Below, one piece after another: positions 39,686 to 54,409 of a stretch of 64,000 nt of DNA; within the stretch, counting starts at the first letter, position 1, and each line of letters begins with the position of its first letter. The notes beneath the pieces are model-generated. The model was not told the origin of the DNA and ran no database searches. It worked only from the letters and a program-made list of their open reading frames with translations. The translations under genes were made by a program, and so were the position numbers. Source of the stretch: Actinospica robiniae DSM 44927 (GTDB lineage Bacteria > Actinomycetota > Actinomycetes > Streptomycetales > Catenulisporaceae); the NCBI RefSeq assembly GCF_000504285.1, contig NZ_KI632511.1:1981372-2045371 (forward strand). The letters are read 5' to 3'.

Positions 39686-42600
39686 TCAGGCGCCCGGTGC
39701 CGGGCGGTGACGGCTGCGGGCGGCGAGTACGTCGAGCCGGTCGCGGCGGGTGGCGCCGCGTGCGCCCGGATCGGCGGCGCGGGCGCGCGGCTCGGCCGCG
39801 GCACGGTCGAGGTGTGCGGCGAGGGCGCCGATGGTCGGATGCGCGAACAGGTCGACGAGTTCGACCTCGAGAGGCGGGTCGTCGTCCACGGGCCGGGTCA
39901 GCCGGGTGTGGACGCGCAGCAGTCGGACGGAGTCGCCGCCGAGCTCGAAGAAGCCGTCGTGGATTCCGGCGCGGTCGATGCGAAGGATCTCCTGCCAGAC
40001 CGCTGCGATGCGCCGCTCCACGTCGGTGCGCGGAGCCGCGTACGCGCGGGCCTGTTCAGGGCGCTGATACGCCGGTGCGGGCAGCGCGGCCTTGTCGACC
40101 TTGCCGGACACGGTCGTGGGCAGGCGTTCCAGCAGCACGATCACGGCGGGGACGAGGTGCGCGGGCAGCCGCCGGGTGAGCCAGTCGCGCAGTTCGTACT
40201 CGGTGACGCTCGCCTCCTCGCTCGGCTCGGCGTAGCCGACGAGGCGCGGTTCGTCGCCAGCCTCGGCCCGGGCGACGACGGTGGCTCGGGCGATGCCAGG
40301 GTGTTCGGCAAGGACGGCCTCGATCTCGCCGGGTTCGATGCGGTAGCCACGCACCTTCACCTGGTCATCGGTGCGGCCGAGGATCTCCAGGCGGCCGGAG
40401 CTCATGTAGCGGCCGAGGTCTCCGGTGCGGTACATGCGAGAGCCGGCGACGGCCGCATACGGGTCGGCGACGAAGCGCTCGGCGGTCAGGGCGGAGCGGC
40501 CGATGTAGCCGCGGGCCAGTCCGGGGCCGGCGAGGTAGATCTCGCCGACCACGCCGATCGGGACCGGCCGGAGCGCGTCATCGAGCACATATACGCGCGT
40601 GTTCGGCAGCGGGCGGCCGATATCGACCGCGTCCTCGGGCCCTAGCTCCGCGACGGTCGCGCACACGGTGGCTTCGGTCGGGCCGTATGCGTTGAACAGG
40701 CGGCGGCCGCGCGCCCACTCGCGCACGACGGCTGGCGGCAGCGGCTCGGCGCCTAGGACGAGCGTGCGTAGCGCCGGTAGGTCCTCCGGCGAACATGGCA
40801 ACGCGGCCACGACGGAGGGCAGCAGCAGCGTCATCGTGATTTCGGAATCGCGCAGCCGGGCGAGAAGCGGCGCGCCGATCCGTTCACCGGGGGCGCTCAG
40901 GTGCAGCTCGGCGCCCACCGCCCACGCCGTGAACAGGGTGGCCACGGAGATGTCGAAGCTGAACGACCCGGCATTTAGGACCCTGTCACGGTGGTCGAGC
41001 CCGAAGACCTCGGCGCGAGTGACGGCGTAGTCCACGAGGCTGCGCTGCGAGATGCCGACGGCCTTGGGCATCCCAGTGGAGCCGGAGGTGTGGATCACAT
41101 AGGCCAGGTCGTCGGGGCTCGCGCACGCTTCGACCGCAGGCGATTCGTCGGCTGCGGCGATGACCTCGCTCAGCAGGAGGACTTGCGCGCCGCCTGCACG
41201 CACCGACGCGGACGTACTGGGATCCGCGATGACGCGCGACGCTCCCGCATCGGCGATGAGCAGGGCGAGGCGTTCCGCGGGATACTCCGGCTCCAGCGGC
41301 AGATACGCCGCGCCCGCCTTGAGCACGCCGAGCACGGCGAGCGGCAAGGCCTGGCCGCGCGGGATGCAGAGCCCGACGATAACGCCCGGTCCGACGCCGT
41401 GCGCCCGCAGCCCGGCGGCGATCTGCGCGGCCCGGGCGTCGAGTTCGGCATAGCTGAGTACTGATTCCTCGGTGACGAGTGCGCGGGCGTTCGGGCGCTC
41501 GCGGACCTGTCGGGAGATCAGCTCGGCCACCGACACCTCGGGCACCTCGACCCGCGGGCCGACGGCAAGGTCGAGCAGGCTCTCACGGTCGCGGGCGGTG
41601 AGCCAGTCGGCCGCGCGCACCGGGCGGCCGCCGCCGTCGGCTGCGAGCTCGGCGAGCAGTGTCTGGAACAGCCCGGCCCAGCGCGTGATCGTGCCCGCCG
41701 AGAAGAGTTCCGACCGATAGACGAGCCGGATCGAGAGGCGTTCGCCGCGGCGCTCCGCCTGGGCCATGAAATCGAACTTGGCGACGTCCAGGAACAGCCC
41801 CATCCGGCGCACGTGGGCGCCGGCCAGGTCGAGATCGAGCGTGTCGAGATCATCGAAGGCGAAGACGGCCTGGTAGACCGGGTCGTGGTCCAGCGCCCGC
41901 GCGGGGGCGACGCGTGCGACGACCGCGTCGAACGGCGCGTCCTGGTTCGCGCGGGCCTCGACCAGCGACCTGCTTGTCTGCGCGGCCAACTGCTGGAACG
42001 TCAGCCTGCTGTCGATCTCGATGCGCAGTCCCACGGTGTTGACGAGCATGCCGACGAGCTCGTGCAGGTCCGGCCGGTCGCGTCCGGCGACGGGCAGGCC
42101 GACGACCACATCCGAGCGTCCGCTCAACCGTCCGAGGAAGACCCCGAACGCGGCCAGGAGCACCGAGGTCAAGGTGGTGCCGAGATCGCGGCCGAGCTGC
42201 GCGAGCGCGGCCGAGGTGCTCTCCGGCAGCTCGGTCAGCACGTGGCCGCCGAGGGGCGTGCGCATGGGCGGACGCGGCAGATCGGTCGGCAGCGGCAGGA
42301 CCGGCGGCGCGTCGGCGAGCCGGTCGGACCAGTAGTCGACCTGCGGTGCGAAGTCTCCGGCGGCGAGGCGCTCGGCATACCAGACCGCGAAGTCGCCGTA
42401 CTGGAGGCCGGGCTCCGGAAGATCCGGCGCCGCTCCTTCGCGCAGCCGCCGGTAGCAGACTGCCAGCTCCCGCACGATGATCCCGAGTGACCAACCGTCG
42501 GCTACGGCGTGATGCGCAACGAGGAGCACCCGCCGGGTGCCGTCGTCGACTTCGAAGACGACGGCACGAAAGAGCGGACCGTGTTCGAGATCGAACGGCG

Positions 42601-42916
42601 CTGCCGCCTGCTCGACAACGGTTTGCGCGATCGCGTCGACCGGCACGTCGCGCAGCACCGAACACACCGACGGCACTTCCTCGCGCACGATCTGCACGAG
42701 CGTGTCGCCCTCCGCGCGGAACACCGTGCGCAGGGCTTCATGCCGGCCCACCACCTCGTCCACGGCGGCGGTAAACGCCAGCGTGTCGAAGGGTCCTTTC
42801 ACATCGTAACCCACGTACATCGAGTACTGTGCACTACCGGGCGCGAGGCGGTCGAGGACGAGCAGCCGGCCCTGCGCGGGCGTCACCGGGAATACGTACT
42901 CTGTGCTCTCGGACAT
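39686..42916 (-). CDS. NRPS-5: C-A-T module
   Basis: A 1076-residue single module. C (about 10-430) has HHAVADGWS near residue 139; A (about 460-940) has HTSGSTGMPKAVG, NAYGPTE and YRTGDLG; T has GGDSVRLL near residue 990. My pocket reading is DIALVGAVCK, which I do not assign. The start at 42916 is 3 bases after the NRPS-4 stop. An alanine/arginine-rich tail follows the T domain and may be a linker to the PKS-2 ketosynthase. Because NRPS-4 ends in its own C domain, two C domains meet at this protein boundary, an unusual arrangement. Confidence 0.95.
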   Translation of the reverse strand: MSESTEYVFPVTPAQGRLLVLDRLAPGSAQYSMYVGYDVKGPFDTLAFTAAVDEVVGRHEALRTVFRAEGDTLVQIVREEVPSVCSVLRDVPVDAIAQTVVEQAAAPFDLEHGPLFRAVVFEVDDGTRRVLLVAHHAVADGWSLGIIVRELAVCYRRLREGAAPDLPEPGLQYGDFAVWYAERLAAGDFAPQVDYWSDRLADAPPVLPLPTDLPRPPMRTPLGGHVLTELPESTSAALAQLGRDLGTTLTSVLLAAFGVFLGRLSGRSDVVVGLPVAGRDRPDLHELVGMLVNTVGLRIEIDSRLTFQQLAAQTSRSLVEARANQDAPFDAVVARVAPARALDHDPVYQAVFAFDDLDTLDLDLAGAHVRRMGLFLDVAKFDFMAQAERRGERLSIRLVYRSELFSAGTITRWAGLFQTLLAELAADGGGRPVRAADWLTARDRESLLDLAVGPRVEVPEVSVAELISRQVRERPNARALVTEESVLSYAELDARAAQIAAGLRAHGVGPGVIVGLCIPRGQALPLAVLGVLKAGAAYLPLEPEYPAERLALLIADAGASRVIADPSTSASVRAGGAQVLLLSEVIAAADESPAVEACASPDDLAYVIHTSGSTGMPKAVGISQRSLVDYAVTRAEVFGLDHRDRVLNAGSFSFDISVATLFTAWAVGAELHLSAPGERIGAPLLARLRDSEITMTLLLPSVVAALPCSPEDLPALRTLVLGAEPLPPAVVREWARGRRLFNAYGPTEATVCATVAELGPEDAVDIGRPLPNTRVYVLDDALRPVPIGVVGEIYLAGPGLARGYIGRSALTAERFVADPYAAVAGSRMYRTGDLGRYMSSGRLEILGRTDDQVKVRGYRIEPGEIEAVLAEHPGIARATVVARAEAGDEPRLVGYAEPSEEASVTEYELRDWLTRRLPAHLVPAVIVLLERLPTTVSGKVDKAALPAPAYQRPEQARAYAAPRTDVERRIAAVWQEILRIDRAGIHDGFFELGGDSVRLLRVHTRLTRPVDDDPPLEVELVDLFAHPTIGALAAHLDRAAAEPRARAADPGARGATRRDRLDVLAARSRHRPAPGA

Positions 42917-42919
42917 CGG

Positions 42920-45900
42920 TCAGCGTCCCCGCAGTGACGGCGCAAGCTCGTCGACCAGCGTGTCCGGCGCGGCCACGGCGGCCGTGAGGATCCGCACGAG
43001 CCCGTTGGCCAGTTCCTGCGCGGTCTCCGGCCGGAAGAGCGCGGTGTCGTACTCGATGGCGCCGAGCACCCCGGCGGGGCCGCCGTCCTCATCGTGCTGG
43101 TCGACGAAGTGGAAGATCAGATCGAGACGGGCGACGTTCGCCGGCACCGGGTGGAACTCCAGTGCGGCGCCATCCAGCCGCGGATGCCCGAGGCCACCCG
43201 TGTCGAAGGCGATCAGGGCGCGGAAAGGCGCCACCATACTGGGTTCGCGCTCCGGGTGCAGCGCCGGCACCACATATTCGAACGGCAACTCCTGATGCTC
43301 GTAGGCGGCCAGGTCCGTGGCCCGCACTCGGGCCAGTAGCTCACGGAACGCAGGACGGCCGGACACGTCGGTGCGCAGCACCAGTGTGTTGATGAAGGCG
43401 CCGACCATGGGTTCGAGCTCTGGTTCACCACGGCCGGCCACGACCGTGCCGATCGGGATGTCGGTGCCCGCGCCGTAGCGCGAGAGCAGGACTGCCACCG
43501 CGGCCTGCACAGTCATGAAGAGCGTCGTGTCAGTCTCGCGGGCGAGATCGATCAAGCGCTGGTGCAGGTCCGCATCGAGGCACAGCGGCAGTTGCACGCC
43601 GACGGAGGAGAGGGCGTCCGGGCGCTCGAAGTCGTAAGGGAGCGCGAGCTCCTCGGGCATGCCGGAGAGCGTCGGCACCCAGTAGCCGAACAGTTCGGCG
43701 GCGTAGCTCTGCGGGTCGGCCGGGTCGCCGAGAAGCTCGCGCTGCCAGAAGACGTAGTCGGCGTACTGCACCGGCAGCGGCGCCCAGCCGGGCTCCTCGC
43801 CGTGCCGCCTGGCCGCGTACGCCTCGGCCAGATCCTGCCAGAACACCCGCGCGGACCAGCCGTCGCTGGCCACGTGGTGGATCAGCACCAGTAGAGCGCG
43901 CACGTCGCCACCGCAGTCGAGCAGCGTCACCCGGATAGGCGGCTCGACGGAGAGGTCGAAGACGTGTTCCGCCTCGGCGAGGATCAGTGCTTCGGATTCC
44001 TCGAGTGTGCAGGCGGATTCACGCCACGCGTCAGCCGGCAGCTCCTCGATCACGAGTTGGCCAGGCATGCCGTCAGTCTCCGGGAAGACCGTGCGCAGCG
44101 ACTCGTGCCGCTCGGCGACGTCGGCCACGGCCAGCCGGAGCGCGGCGTGGTCCAGCGGACCGCGTACGAGGAGGCGGTAGGGCATGTTGAACAGCGCGTT
44201 CGGGCGACCGTCGGTCCGGCTGGCGAACCACAGGCCCATCTGGGCCGAGGAGAGCGGGAGCGTGGGTTGCGGCTCGGGTGCGAGCCCGCGCTCCCCGACG
44301 GCGCGGCGCACCAGCGGCGGCCGAACGCGGGCGGGGCGGGCGGGGGCGGCGCCCAACCGGGCGGCGAGCCGGGCCGGGGTGGGCGCCTCGAACAGGGCTT
44401 GGAGCCCGGGGTCGCGGCCGAGTGCCGCGTGAATACGCGCAGCGAGCCGAGTGGCCAGCAGCGAGTGGCCGCCGAGCGCGAAGAAACTGTCGTCGGGGCC
44501 GACCGCGGGCAGGCCGAGCACCTCGGCGAACAGTTCCGCGAGAGTCTGCTCGGCCGCGGTCATCGGCCTGGCCCCGATTGGGACATCGGAGGCGGCCGGT
44601 TCCGGCAGGGCGGCCCGGTCGAGCTTGCCCGAGGGTGTGAGTGGGAGCGCGTCGAGCACGACATACGCGGACGGGAGCATGTACGAGGGCAGATACTTGG
44701 CAAGCTGGGTGGTGAGCGCGGCAGTGTCGAGTGTTCCGGCGCTCGCCGCGCCCGTGCCGTTCGGGACGACGTACGCGATCAGGCGGCTCTCGCCGGTGCG
44801 CGCGTCCGGTCGAGCCAGCACGCCGCAGCCGCCCACGCCCGCGCACGAGGCGAGTACGGCTTCGACTTCACCAGGCTCGATCCGGAAGCCCCGTATCTTC
44901 ACCTGCTGATCGGATCGGCCGAGGAAGTGGACGTCACCGTCGACGTCGTACCAGCACCGGTCTCCGGTGCGGTACATCCGGCCGCCGGGTACGGGCGCGA
45001 AGGGGTCGGCGACGAAGCGTTCCACGGTCAGCGCTCCCCGCCCGACGTAGCCGCGAGCCAGGCCGGCGCCAGCGAGGTAGAGCTCGCCGACGACACCGGC
45101 GGGCACCGGCTCCAGTCGCGCGTCCAGCACATAGGCCCGCTGGCCCGCGAGCGCGCGGCCGATGGCGGTGGCGGAGTCCGGGACCCCGGGCACGGGCTCG
45201 TGGCTGAGTGCGGTGACGGTCGTCTCGGTGGGTCCGTAGGTGTTGAGCAGGCGGGCCTTGGCGCCGCACTCGAACCAGGCGGCGACGGCGGCCGGGTTGA
45301 CCGCTTCTCCCCCGATCACCACCAGGCGGACCGTCGGCGGAAGTTCGTGTCCTGAACTCAGGCTTCGTACGACCTCGTGCCAGTAGGCAGTGGGGAAACA
45401 GAGCACGGTCACGTCGTGGCGCCGCGCCGTGTCCATGAGCTCTGCGACGCTCGTGCGCGACGGGTCGCCGCCGAGGACGACGCAGCCGCCGGAGACGAGC
45501 GCGGGCAAGAGTTCCTGGAGGACGGCGTCGAAGCTGTACGAGGCGAACTGCAGCACACGATCGTCGGCCGTCGTCTGGTAGGACGCGGCCTGCGCGTGCA
45601 CCAGCTGCGTCAACGCGCCCTGCTCGACGGCGACGCCCTTGGGGCGGCCGGTCGAGCCGGATGTGTAGATGATGTAGCCGAGGTCGTGCGGCGAACTCGC
45701 CACAGCCGCGGGCGCGCAGGACTCGGTCGGCGACGCAGCAGCGGGCGCGTCGAGTTCGATGCACTCGAGCCCGGTCGCGGACATGACGTGCGCCGTCTCG
45801 CCGGTCACGAGGGCGAGCGCGGCCATGCTGTCCTCGACCATCATCCGCAGCCGCTCTGCCGGGTACAGCGGGTCGAGCGGCAGGAACGCCGCGCCCGCCT

Positions 45901-47662
45901 TCAGCACGCCGAGCAGAGCGACCGGGAAATGGAACGAGCGCGGCAGACAGACGGCGACGACGCTCTCGCGTCCGACGCCGCGCGCGAGCAGTCCCGCAGC
46001 CAAAGCGTCCGACGCCGCGTCCAACTCGGCGTATGTCAGTGTACTGCCGTTGAAGACAACGGCCGGAGCCTGCGGCGTCGCGACGGCCTGCGCGCGAAAA
46101 GCCTCGGCCACCGGCAGCCCCGACTGCGGCCGGGTTCCCGCTGCCCAGCTCTCGACCAGCTCGGCGCGCCGCGCGCCCGGCAGCAGCGGCACCTGCCCGA
46201 TCGGCGTCCGCCCACCGTCGCGCACCAGCAGCGGCACGAGCTCCAGGTAGGCCTCCAGCCAGCGGCGCACCAGCGCCGGGTCGAACAGGTCCGCCCGGAA
46301 CTCGCAGTTCAGCCGGATCTCGCCGCGACGGTTGTTGCGCAGGATGAGCGCGAAGTCGTTCTCCTCGGCACCGGAGGAGAGCCGTTCGTGCCGGGCGGCC
46401 TCAGGCAGTTGATGAATGCTCTCCTGGCCCGGCAGGTACATGAACAGCCAGCGGATCAGCGGGCTGCGACCGGGCACGCGTTCCGGGTTCACATCCGCGA
46501 TCACCCGCCCGATCGGCACGTCGGCGTTCTCGGCGAGCTCGCCGAACTCCGCCACGAAGGCGCGCACGAGCGAACCGAAGTCGTCCTGCGGGCGCAGCCG
46601 CCACCGCGTGGCCACCATGTTCATCACGTAGCCCACGACCTGGTCGAGACCGCGCGCGTGCCGGTTGGCCACCGGCGTGCCCACGACCACGTCGTACACG
46701 CCGGAGACGCGCGCCGCGAACACTGCGAACGCGGCGGTGAGCGCGTGGAAGAGCGTCGCCCCCTGCTCCCGCGCGAAAACCTCGACCGCGCGGATGAGCT
46801 CCTCGTCGACGAGGAACTCGAACTTCACCGCATCGAGCGCCGAGACGCCCGGCTCGCGCTGCACCCCGAGCGCGGGCGCGGGAGGCAGGTCGGCCAGATA
46901 ACGGCGCCAGAACCCGAGCTGCCGATCGAAGACGCCGGCCGCCTCCAGCTCGCGCTGCCAGGCGGCGTAATGCGCATACTGCACTTCACTGCGCGCCGTG
47001 TCGTAGGGCGCGCCGTCGAGAATTGCCCGGTAGGCCTTGGCGAACTCGGTGTGCAAAACGTCGAAGGACCACCAGTCGGCGACCACATGGTGCAGGCTCA
47101 TCAGCAGGACCCTGCGTTCCTCGTCGAGCACGACGAAGGTGGCCCGGATGAGGCGGTCGTTCTCGAGGTCGAAGGTGGCGCGGCGGAACTCGTCGGCGAC
47201 CCGCGCGTACTCATGGTCCGCGTCCTTGCCATGCACCCGCAGGTCGACGTGCGCGAACGGCACACGCGCCGGATAGACGAGCTCCATCCGAAGCTCGCCG
47301 GGCGTCCCACGGACCGCACCGCGCAGCACGTCGTGCCGTGCGACGACGAGCTCGAGCGCCGCCTCGAGTCCGGCCGGATCCACCGGCCCGTCGAAGTGGT
47401 AGGCCGAGCAGAGATTGATCGCCGCGCTGTCCGGATAGAGCAGCTCGAACATCCTGAGGTCTTCCTGCGCCGGGCTCAACGGCGCAGGACCCTGATCAAC
47501 ACGCAGGGGCACGGCCCCGAGCGCGGCGGCGAGCGGCTGCCCGGAGGCGGCCAGCCTGCGCAGCAGCGCAATCCGCTGCTCGCTCGGCAACGCGGCCACC
47601 CGCTCGGCCAGCGCCGCCGGTCCGCCGGCAGCGGCGGCCGATCCGTCCATCTGCCCGCTCAT
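42920..47662 (-). CDS. NRPS-4: C-A-T-C
   Basis: A 1580-residue NRPS. An N-terminal helical stretch (LPSEQRIALLRRL) precedes C1 (about 55-480) with HHVVADWWS, where tryptophan replaces the usual glycine after the aspartate. A (about 520-1005) has [19 protein letters not shown] and a pocket I read as DAQCVGTVTK. T has GGHSLLATRL near 1062. The final C (about 1144-1570) has HHVASDGWS and no A or T behind it. The next protein begins with its own C domain, so an A-T pair is missing here; the stand-alone A and carrier proteins at 1100-2930 are the obvious candidates. The ATG overlaps the monooxygenase stop (ATGA). Confidence 0.95.
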   Translation of the reverse strand: MSGQMDGSAAAAGGPAALAERVAALPSEQRIALLRRLAASGQPLAAALGAVPLRVDQGPAPLSPAQEDLRMFELLYPDSAAINLCSAYHFDGPVDPAGLEAALELVVARHDVLRGAVRGTPGELRMELVYPARVPFAHVDLRVHGKDADHEYARVADEFRRATFDLENDRLIRATFVVLDEERRVLLMSLHHVVADWWSFDVLHTEFAKAYRAILDGAPYDTARSEVQYAHYAAWQRELEAAGVFDRQLGFWRRYLADLPPAPALGVQREPGVSALDAVKFEFLVDEELIRAVEVFAREQGATLFHALTAAFAVFAARVSGVYDVVVGTPVANRHARGLDQVVGYVMNMVATRWRLRPQDDFGSLVRAFVAEFGELAENADVPIGRVIADVNPERVPGRSPLIRWLFMYLPGQESIHQLPEAARHERLSSGAEENDFALILRNNRRGEIRLNCEFRADLFDPALVRRWLEAYLELVPLLVRDGGRTPIGQVPLLPGARRAELVESWAAGTRPQSGLPVAEAFRAQAVATPQAPAVVFNGSTLTYAELDAASDALAAGLLARGVGRESVVAVCLPRSFHFPVALLGVLKAGAAFLPLDPLYPAERLRMMVEDSMAALALVTGETAHVMSATGLECIELDAPAAASPTESCAPAAVASSPHDLGYIIYTSGSTGRPKGVAVEQGALTQLVHAQAASYQTTADDRVLQFASYSFDAVLQELLPALVSGGCVVLGGDPSRTSVAELMDTARRHDVTVLCFPTAYWHEVVRSLSSGHELPPTVRLVVIGGEAVNPAAVAAWFECGAKARLLNTYGPTETTVTALSHEPVPGVPDSATAIGRALAGQRAYVLDARLEPVPAGVVGELYLAGAGLARGYVGRGALTVERFVADPFAPVPGGRMYRTGDRCWYDVDGDVHFLGRSDQQVKIRGFRIEPGEVEAVLASCAGVGGCGVLARPDARTGESRLIAYVVPNGTGAASAGTLDTAALTTQLAKYLPSYMLPSAYVVLDALPLTPSGKLDRAALPEPAASDVPIGARPMTAAEQTLAELFAEVLGLPAVGPDDSFFALGGHSLLATRLAARIHAALGRDPGLQALFEAPTPARLAARLGAAPARPARVRPPLVRRAVGERGLAPEPQPTLPLSSAQMGLWFASRTDGRPNALFNMPYRLLVRGPLDHAALRLAVADVAERHESLRTVFPETDGMPGQLVIEELPADAWRESACTLEESEALILAEAEHVFDLSVEPPIRVTLLDCGGDVRALLVLIHHVASDGWSARVFWQDLAEAYAARRHGEEPGWAPLPVQYADYVFWQRELLGDPADPQSYAAELFGYWVPTLSGMPEELALPYDFERPDALSSVGVQLPLCLDADLHQRLIDLARETDTTLFMTVQAAVAVLLSRYGAGTDIPIGTVVAGRGEPELEPMVGAFINTLVLRTDVSGRPAFRELLARVRATDLAAYEHQELPFEYVVPALHPEREPSMVAPFRALIAFDTGGLGHPRLDGAALEFHPVPANVARLDLIFHFVDQHDEDGGPAGVLGAIEYDTALFRPETAQELANGLVRILTAAVAAPDTLVDELAPSLRGR

Positions 47663-48732
47663 CGGGTGCCCTCCTCATCCTCGAGCCGCGCGCGTACTTC
47701 GGCCAGCCGTTGCAGGGATTTGAGAACCTCGTCGTGTTCGAGGCCGAAGTCGACCAGGCAGGCGAGCTCGTCGCAGCCGAGCGCGCGCAGGTCCGCCATC
47801 GCCGCAAGGCAACGCTCGGGCGTGCCCAGCAGCGACCCCCAGGCCAGGTAGCGTTCGAACGCGAACTCGGCCATGGTCTCCTGCTGGGCGTCGCTCAACT
47901 CCGGGGCCGCGCCGTCCCCCGTGCCCACCTTGCTCGCGGCGGCCTGGCGCAGATACGTCTTGAAGTAGTCCTTCAGCGGCTGCCGGGCCTTGGCGCGCAC
48001 CTCGGCCATGTCGTCCCCGACATACGCGTGCACCATCAGCGTCACCGTCCCCCGCGCGGGCGCGCCGAGCTGCTCCGGCGCGGCGGCATAAGCCTCGCGG
48101 TAGAGCGCGATCTTCTCGGCGAGTTCCTGCCTGGTTTGGCCGGGCGCAGCGGCCAGCACGCCGGTGCGCAGTTCCCCGGCCGTCTGCCAGGTGGCAGGGT
48201 TGCCCGAAGAGGTGAGCCACAAAGGTAGTTCGGCACGGTAAGGCGCGGGTCGCGGCCGCACCTGCACCGGGCTGCCGAGCCCGTCCGGGAACTCCGCCTC
48301 CTGCCCCGCCCACAATCTGCGGATCAAGCCGATCTGCCGGAACGCCTCGGCGCGGCGGTCGGCGAAGGAACCCGGCGCGAGCACGAAGTCGGTGGAGTGC
48401 CAGCCGGTTGCCACGGACAGGCCGACCCGGCCTCGGGAGAGGTTGTCAAGGACTGACCACTCTTCCACCGTGCGCAACGGATGCTTGAGCGGAAGCACTG
48501 CGCTGCCGGCCCTGATGTGCAGGCGCCGGGTCTCCCGGGCCAGCGCCGCGCCGAGCACGGCGGGTGCGGGGAAGACCTGGCCGAAATCCTGGAAGTGCCG
48601 CTCGGGCGTCCACACCGCACGGAAGCCGAGCCCGTCGGCCGCCCGGGCGCACTCGATCACCTGCTCGTACACGGCGGCGGCCCCGCCCGCTCCGGCACCC
48701 TGCGCGCCGAAGAACATGACACTGAGTTCCAA
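47659..48732 (-). CDS. LLM-class (luciferase-like) flavin-dependent monooxygenase, MupA-like
   Basis: About 357 residues of the bacterial luciferase fold. ELSVMFFGAQ opens the first strand, then AVWTPERHFQDFGQVFPAPAV, RLHIRAGSAVLPLKHPLR, GWHSTDFVLAP and GTPERCL, all typical of the natural-product luciferase-like family often fused into NRPS/PKS lines (MupA-like). It would use reduced flavin and oxygen to hydroxylate or oxidise a tethered chain or residue. It is encoded between NRPS-3 and NRPS-4. I prefer the TTG at 48732, with GAGGAAG 6 bases upstream; GTG 48747, which overlaps the NRPS-3 stop, is the alternative. The substrate is unknown. Confidence 0.9.
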   Translation of the reverse strand: MELSVMFFGAQGAGAGGAAAVYEQVIECARAADGLGFRAVWTPERHFQDFGQVFPAPAVLGAALARETRRLHIRAGSAVLPLKHPLRTVEEWSVLDNLSRGRVGLSVATGWHSTDFVLAPGSFADRRAEAFRQIGLIRRLWAGQEAEFPDGLGSPVQVRPRPAPYRAELPLWLTSSGNPATWQTAGELRTGVLAAAPGQTRQELAEKIALYREAYAAAPEQLGAPARGTVTLMVHAYVGDDMAEVRAKARQPLKDYFKTYLRQAAASKVGTGDGAAPELSDAQQETMAEFAFERYLAWGSLLGTPERCLAAMADLRALGCDELACLVDFGLEHDEVLKSLQRLAEVRARLEDEEGTR

Positions 48733-48743
48733 GGTTCGCTTCC

Positions 48744-53900
<5,157 letters not shown>

Positions 53901-53909
53901 GACGCCGCG

Positions 53910-54131
53910 TCAGCGCGCGGCCGCCGGACGGATGTCGGTCCAATTGCTTTCCACGTAGGCCAGGCACGCGGCCCGGTCCGCCGCCCCGTGCGCGATCCGC
54001 CACCCCGTCGGCACGGCCAGGTCGGCCGGCCACAGTGAATGCTGGGCCTGCTCGTTGACCAGCACGAGGAAGGCGCGGTCCTCGTCTTCGAAGGGGTTGG
54101 CCGTTGCCGCTCCGGCCTCATCCGTACCCAA
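53910..54131 (-). CDS. MbtH-like protein (second copy)
   Basis: A 73-residue MbtH-family protein, first gene of the right operon. It has NPFEDEDRAF, NEQAQHSLWP and the C-terminal WTDIRP, so all hallmarks are kept. I chose TTG 54131, which gives the standard length and has GAGAGG 8 bases upstream; no ATG or GTG occurs in frame until well upstream. The sequence differs clearly from the copy at 21910-22134, so each probably serves the adenylation domains of its own operon. Confidence 0.93.
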   Translation of the reverse strand: MGTDEAGAATANPFEDEDRAFLVLVNEQAQHSLWPADLAVPTGWRIAHGAADRAACLAYVESNWTDIRPAAAR

Positions 54132-54346
54132 GGTCCCCGCCTCTCGATCTCGCCGTGCTGCGTCACCCTCGTCACACCCGCCACGGCCGTGCTGTCTCAT
54201 CACACTGATGGCGATTCGACACGTCTCAGAGCTCGTATAGTGTGCCATGGCGCGGCCCGAGGCAACAATGCAGAACACTGCGATAGCACACGGGCTTGGC
54301 GATATCGGCCCGCCGACCTGCGCCGACGGCTCCCGACACACCCGTG
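54132..54346 (-). promoter_or_regulatory. Promoter region of the right (minus-strand) NRPS operon
   Basis: The 215 bases between the MbtH start and the terminator of the upstream minus-strand gene. The terminator separates the two units, so the operon promoter must lie here. The less GC-rich run near 54190-54245 is the likely location. I cannot place the -35 and -10 boxes with confidence. Confidence 0.5.
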
Positions 54347-54378
54347 CGGCGCCGGACGCTCAGGAGCGTCCGGCGCCG
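54347..54378 (-). terminator. 14-bp perfect hairpin terminator
   Basis: Bases 54347-54360 and 54365-54378 are exact reverse complements around the loop CAGG. It lies about 32 bases beyond the stop of the minus-strand DUF1906 gene, so it separates that gene from the NRPS operon. Confidence 0.8.
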
Positions 54379-54409
54379 GAGTGCGCGGTACTCGGTGCGG
54401 TTACCCGGT

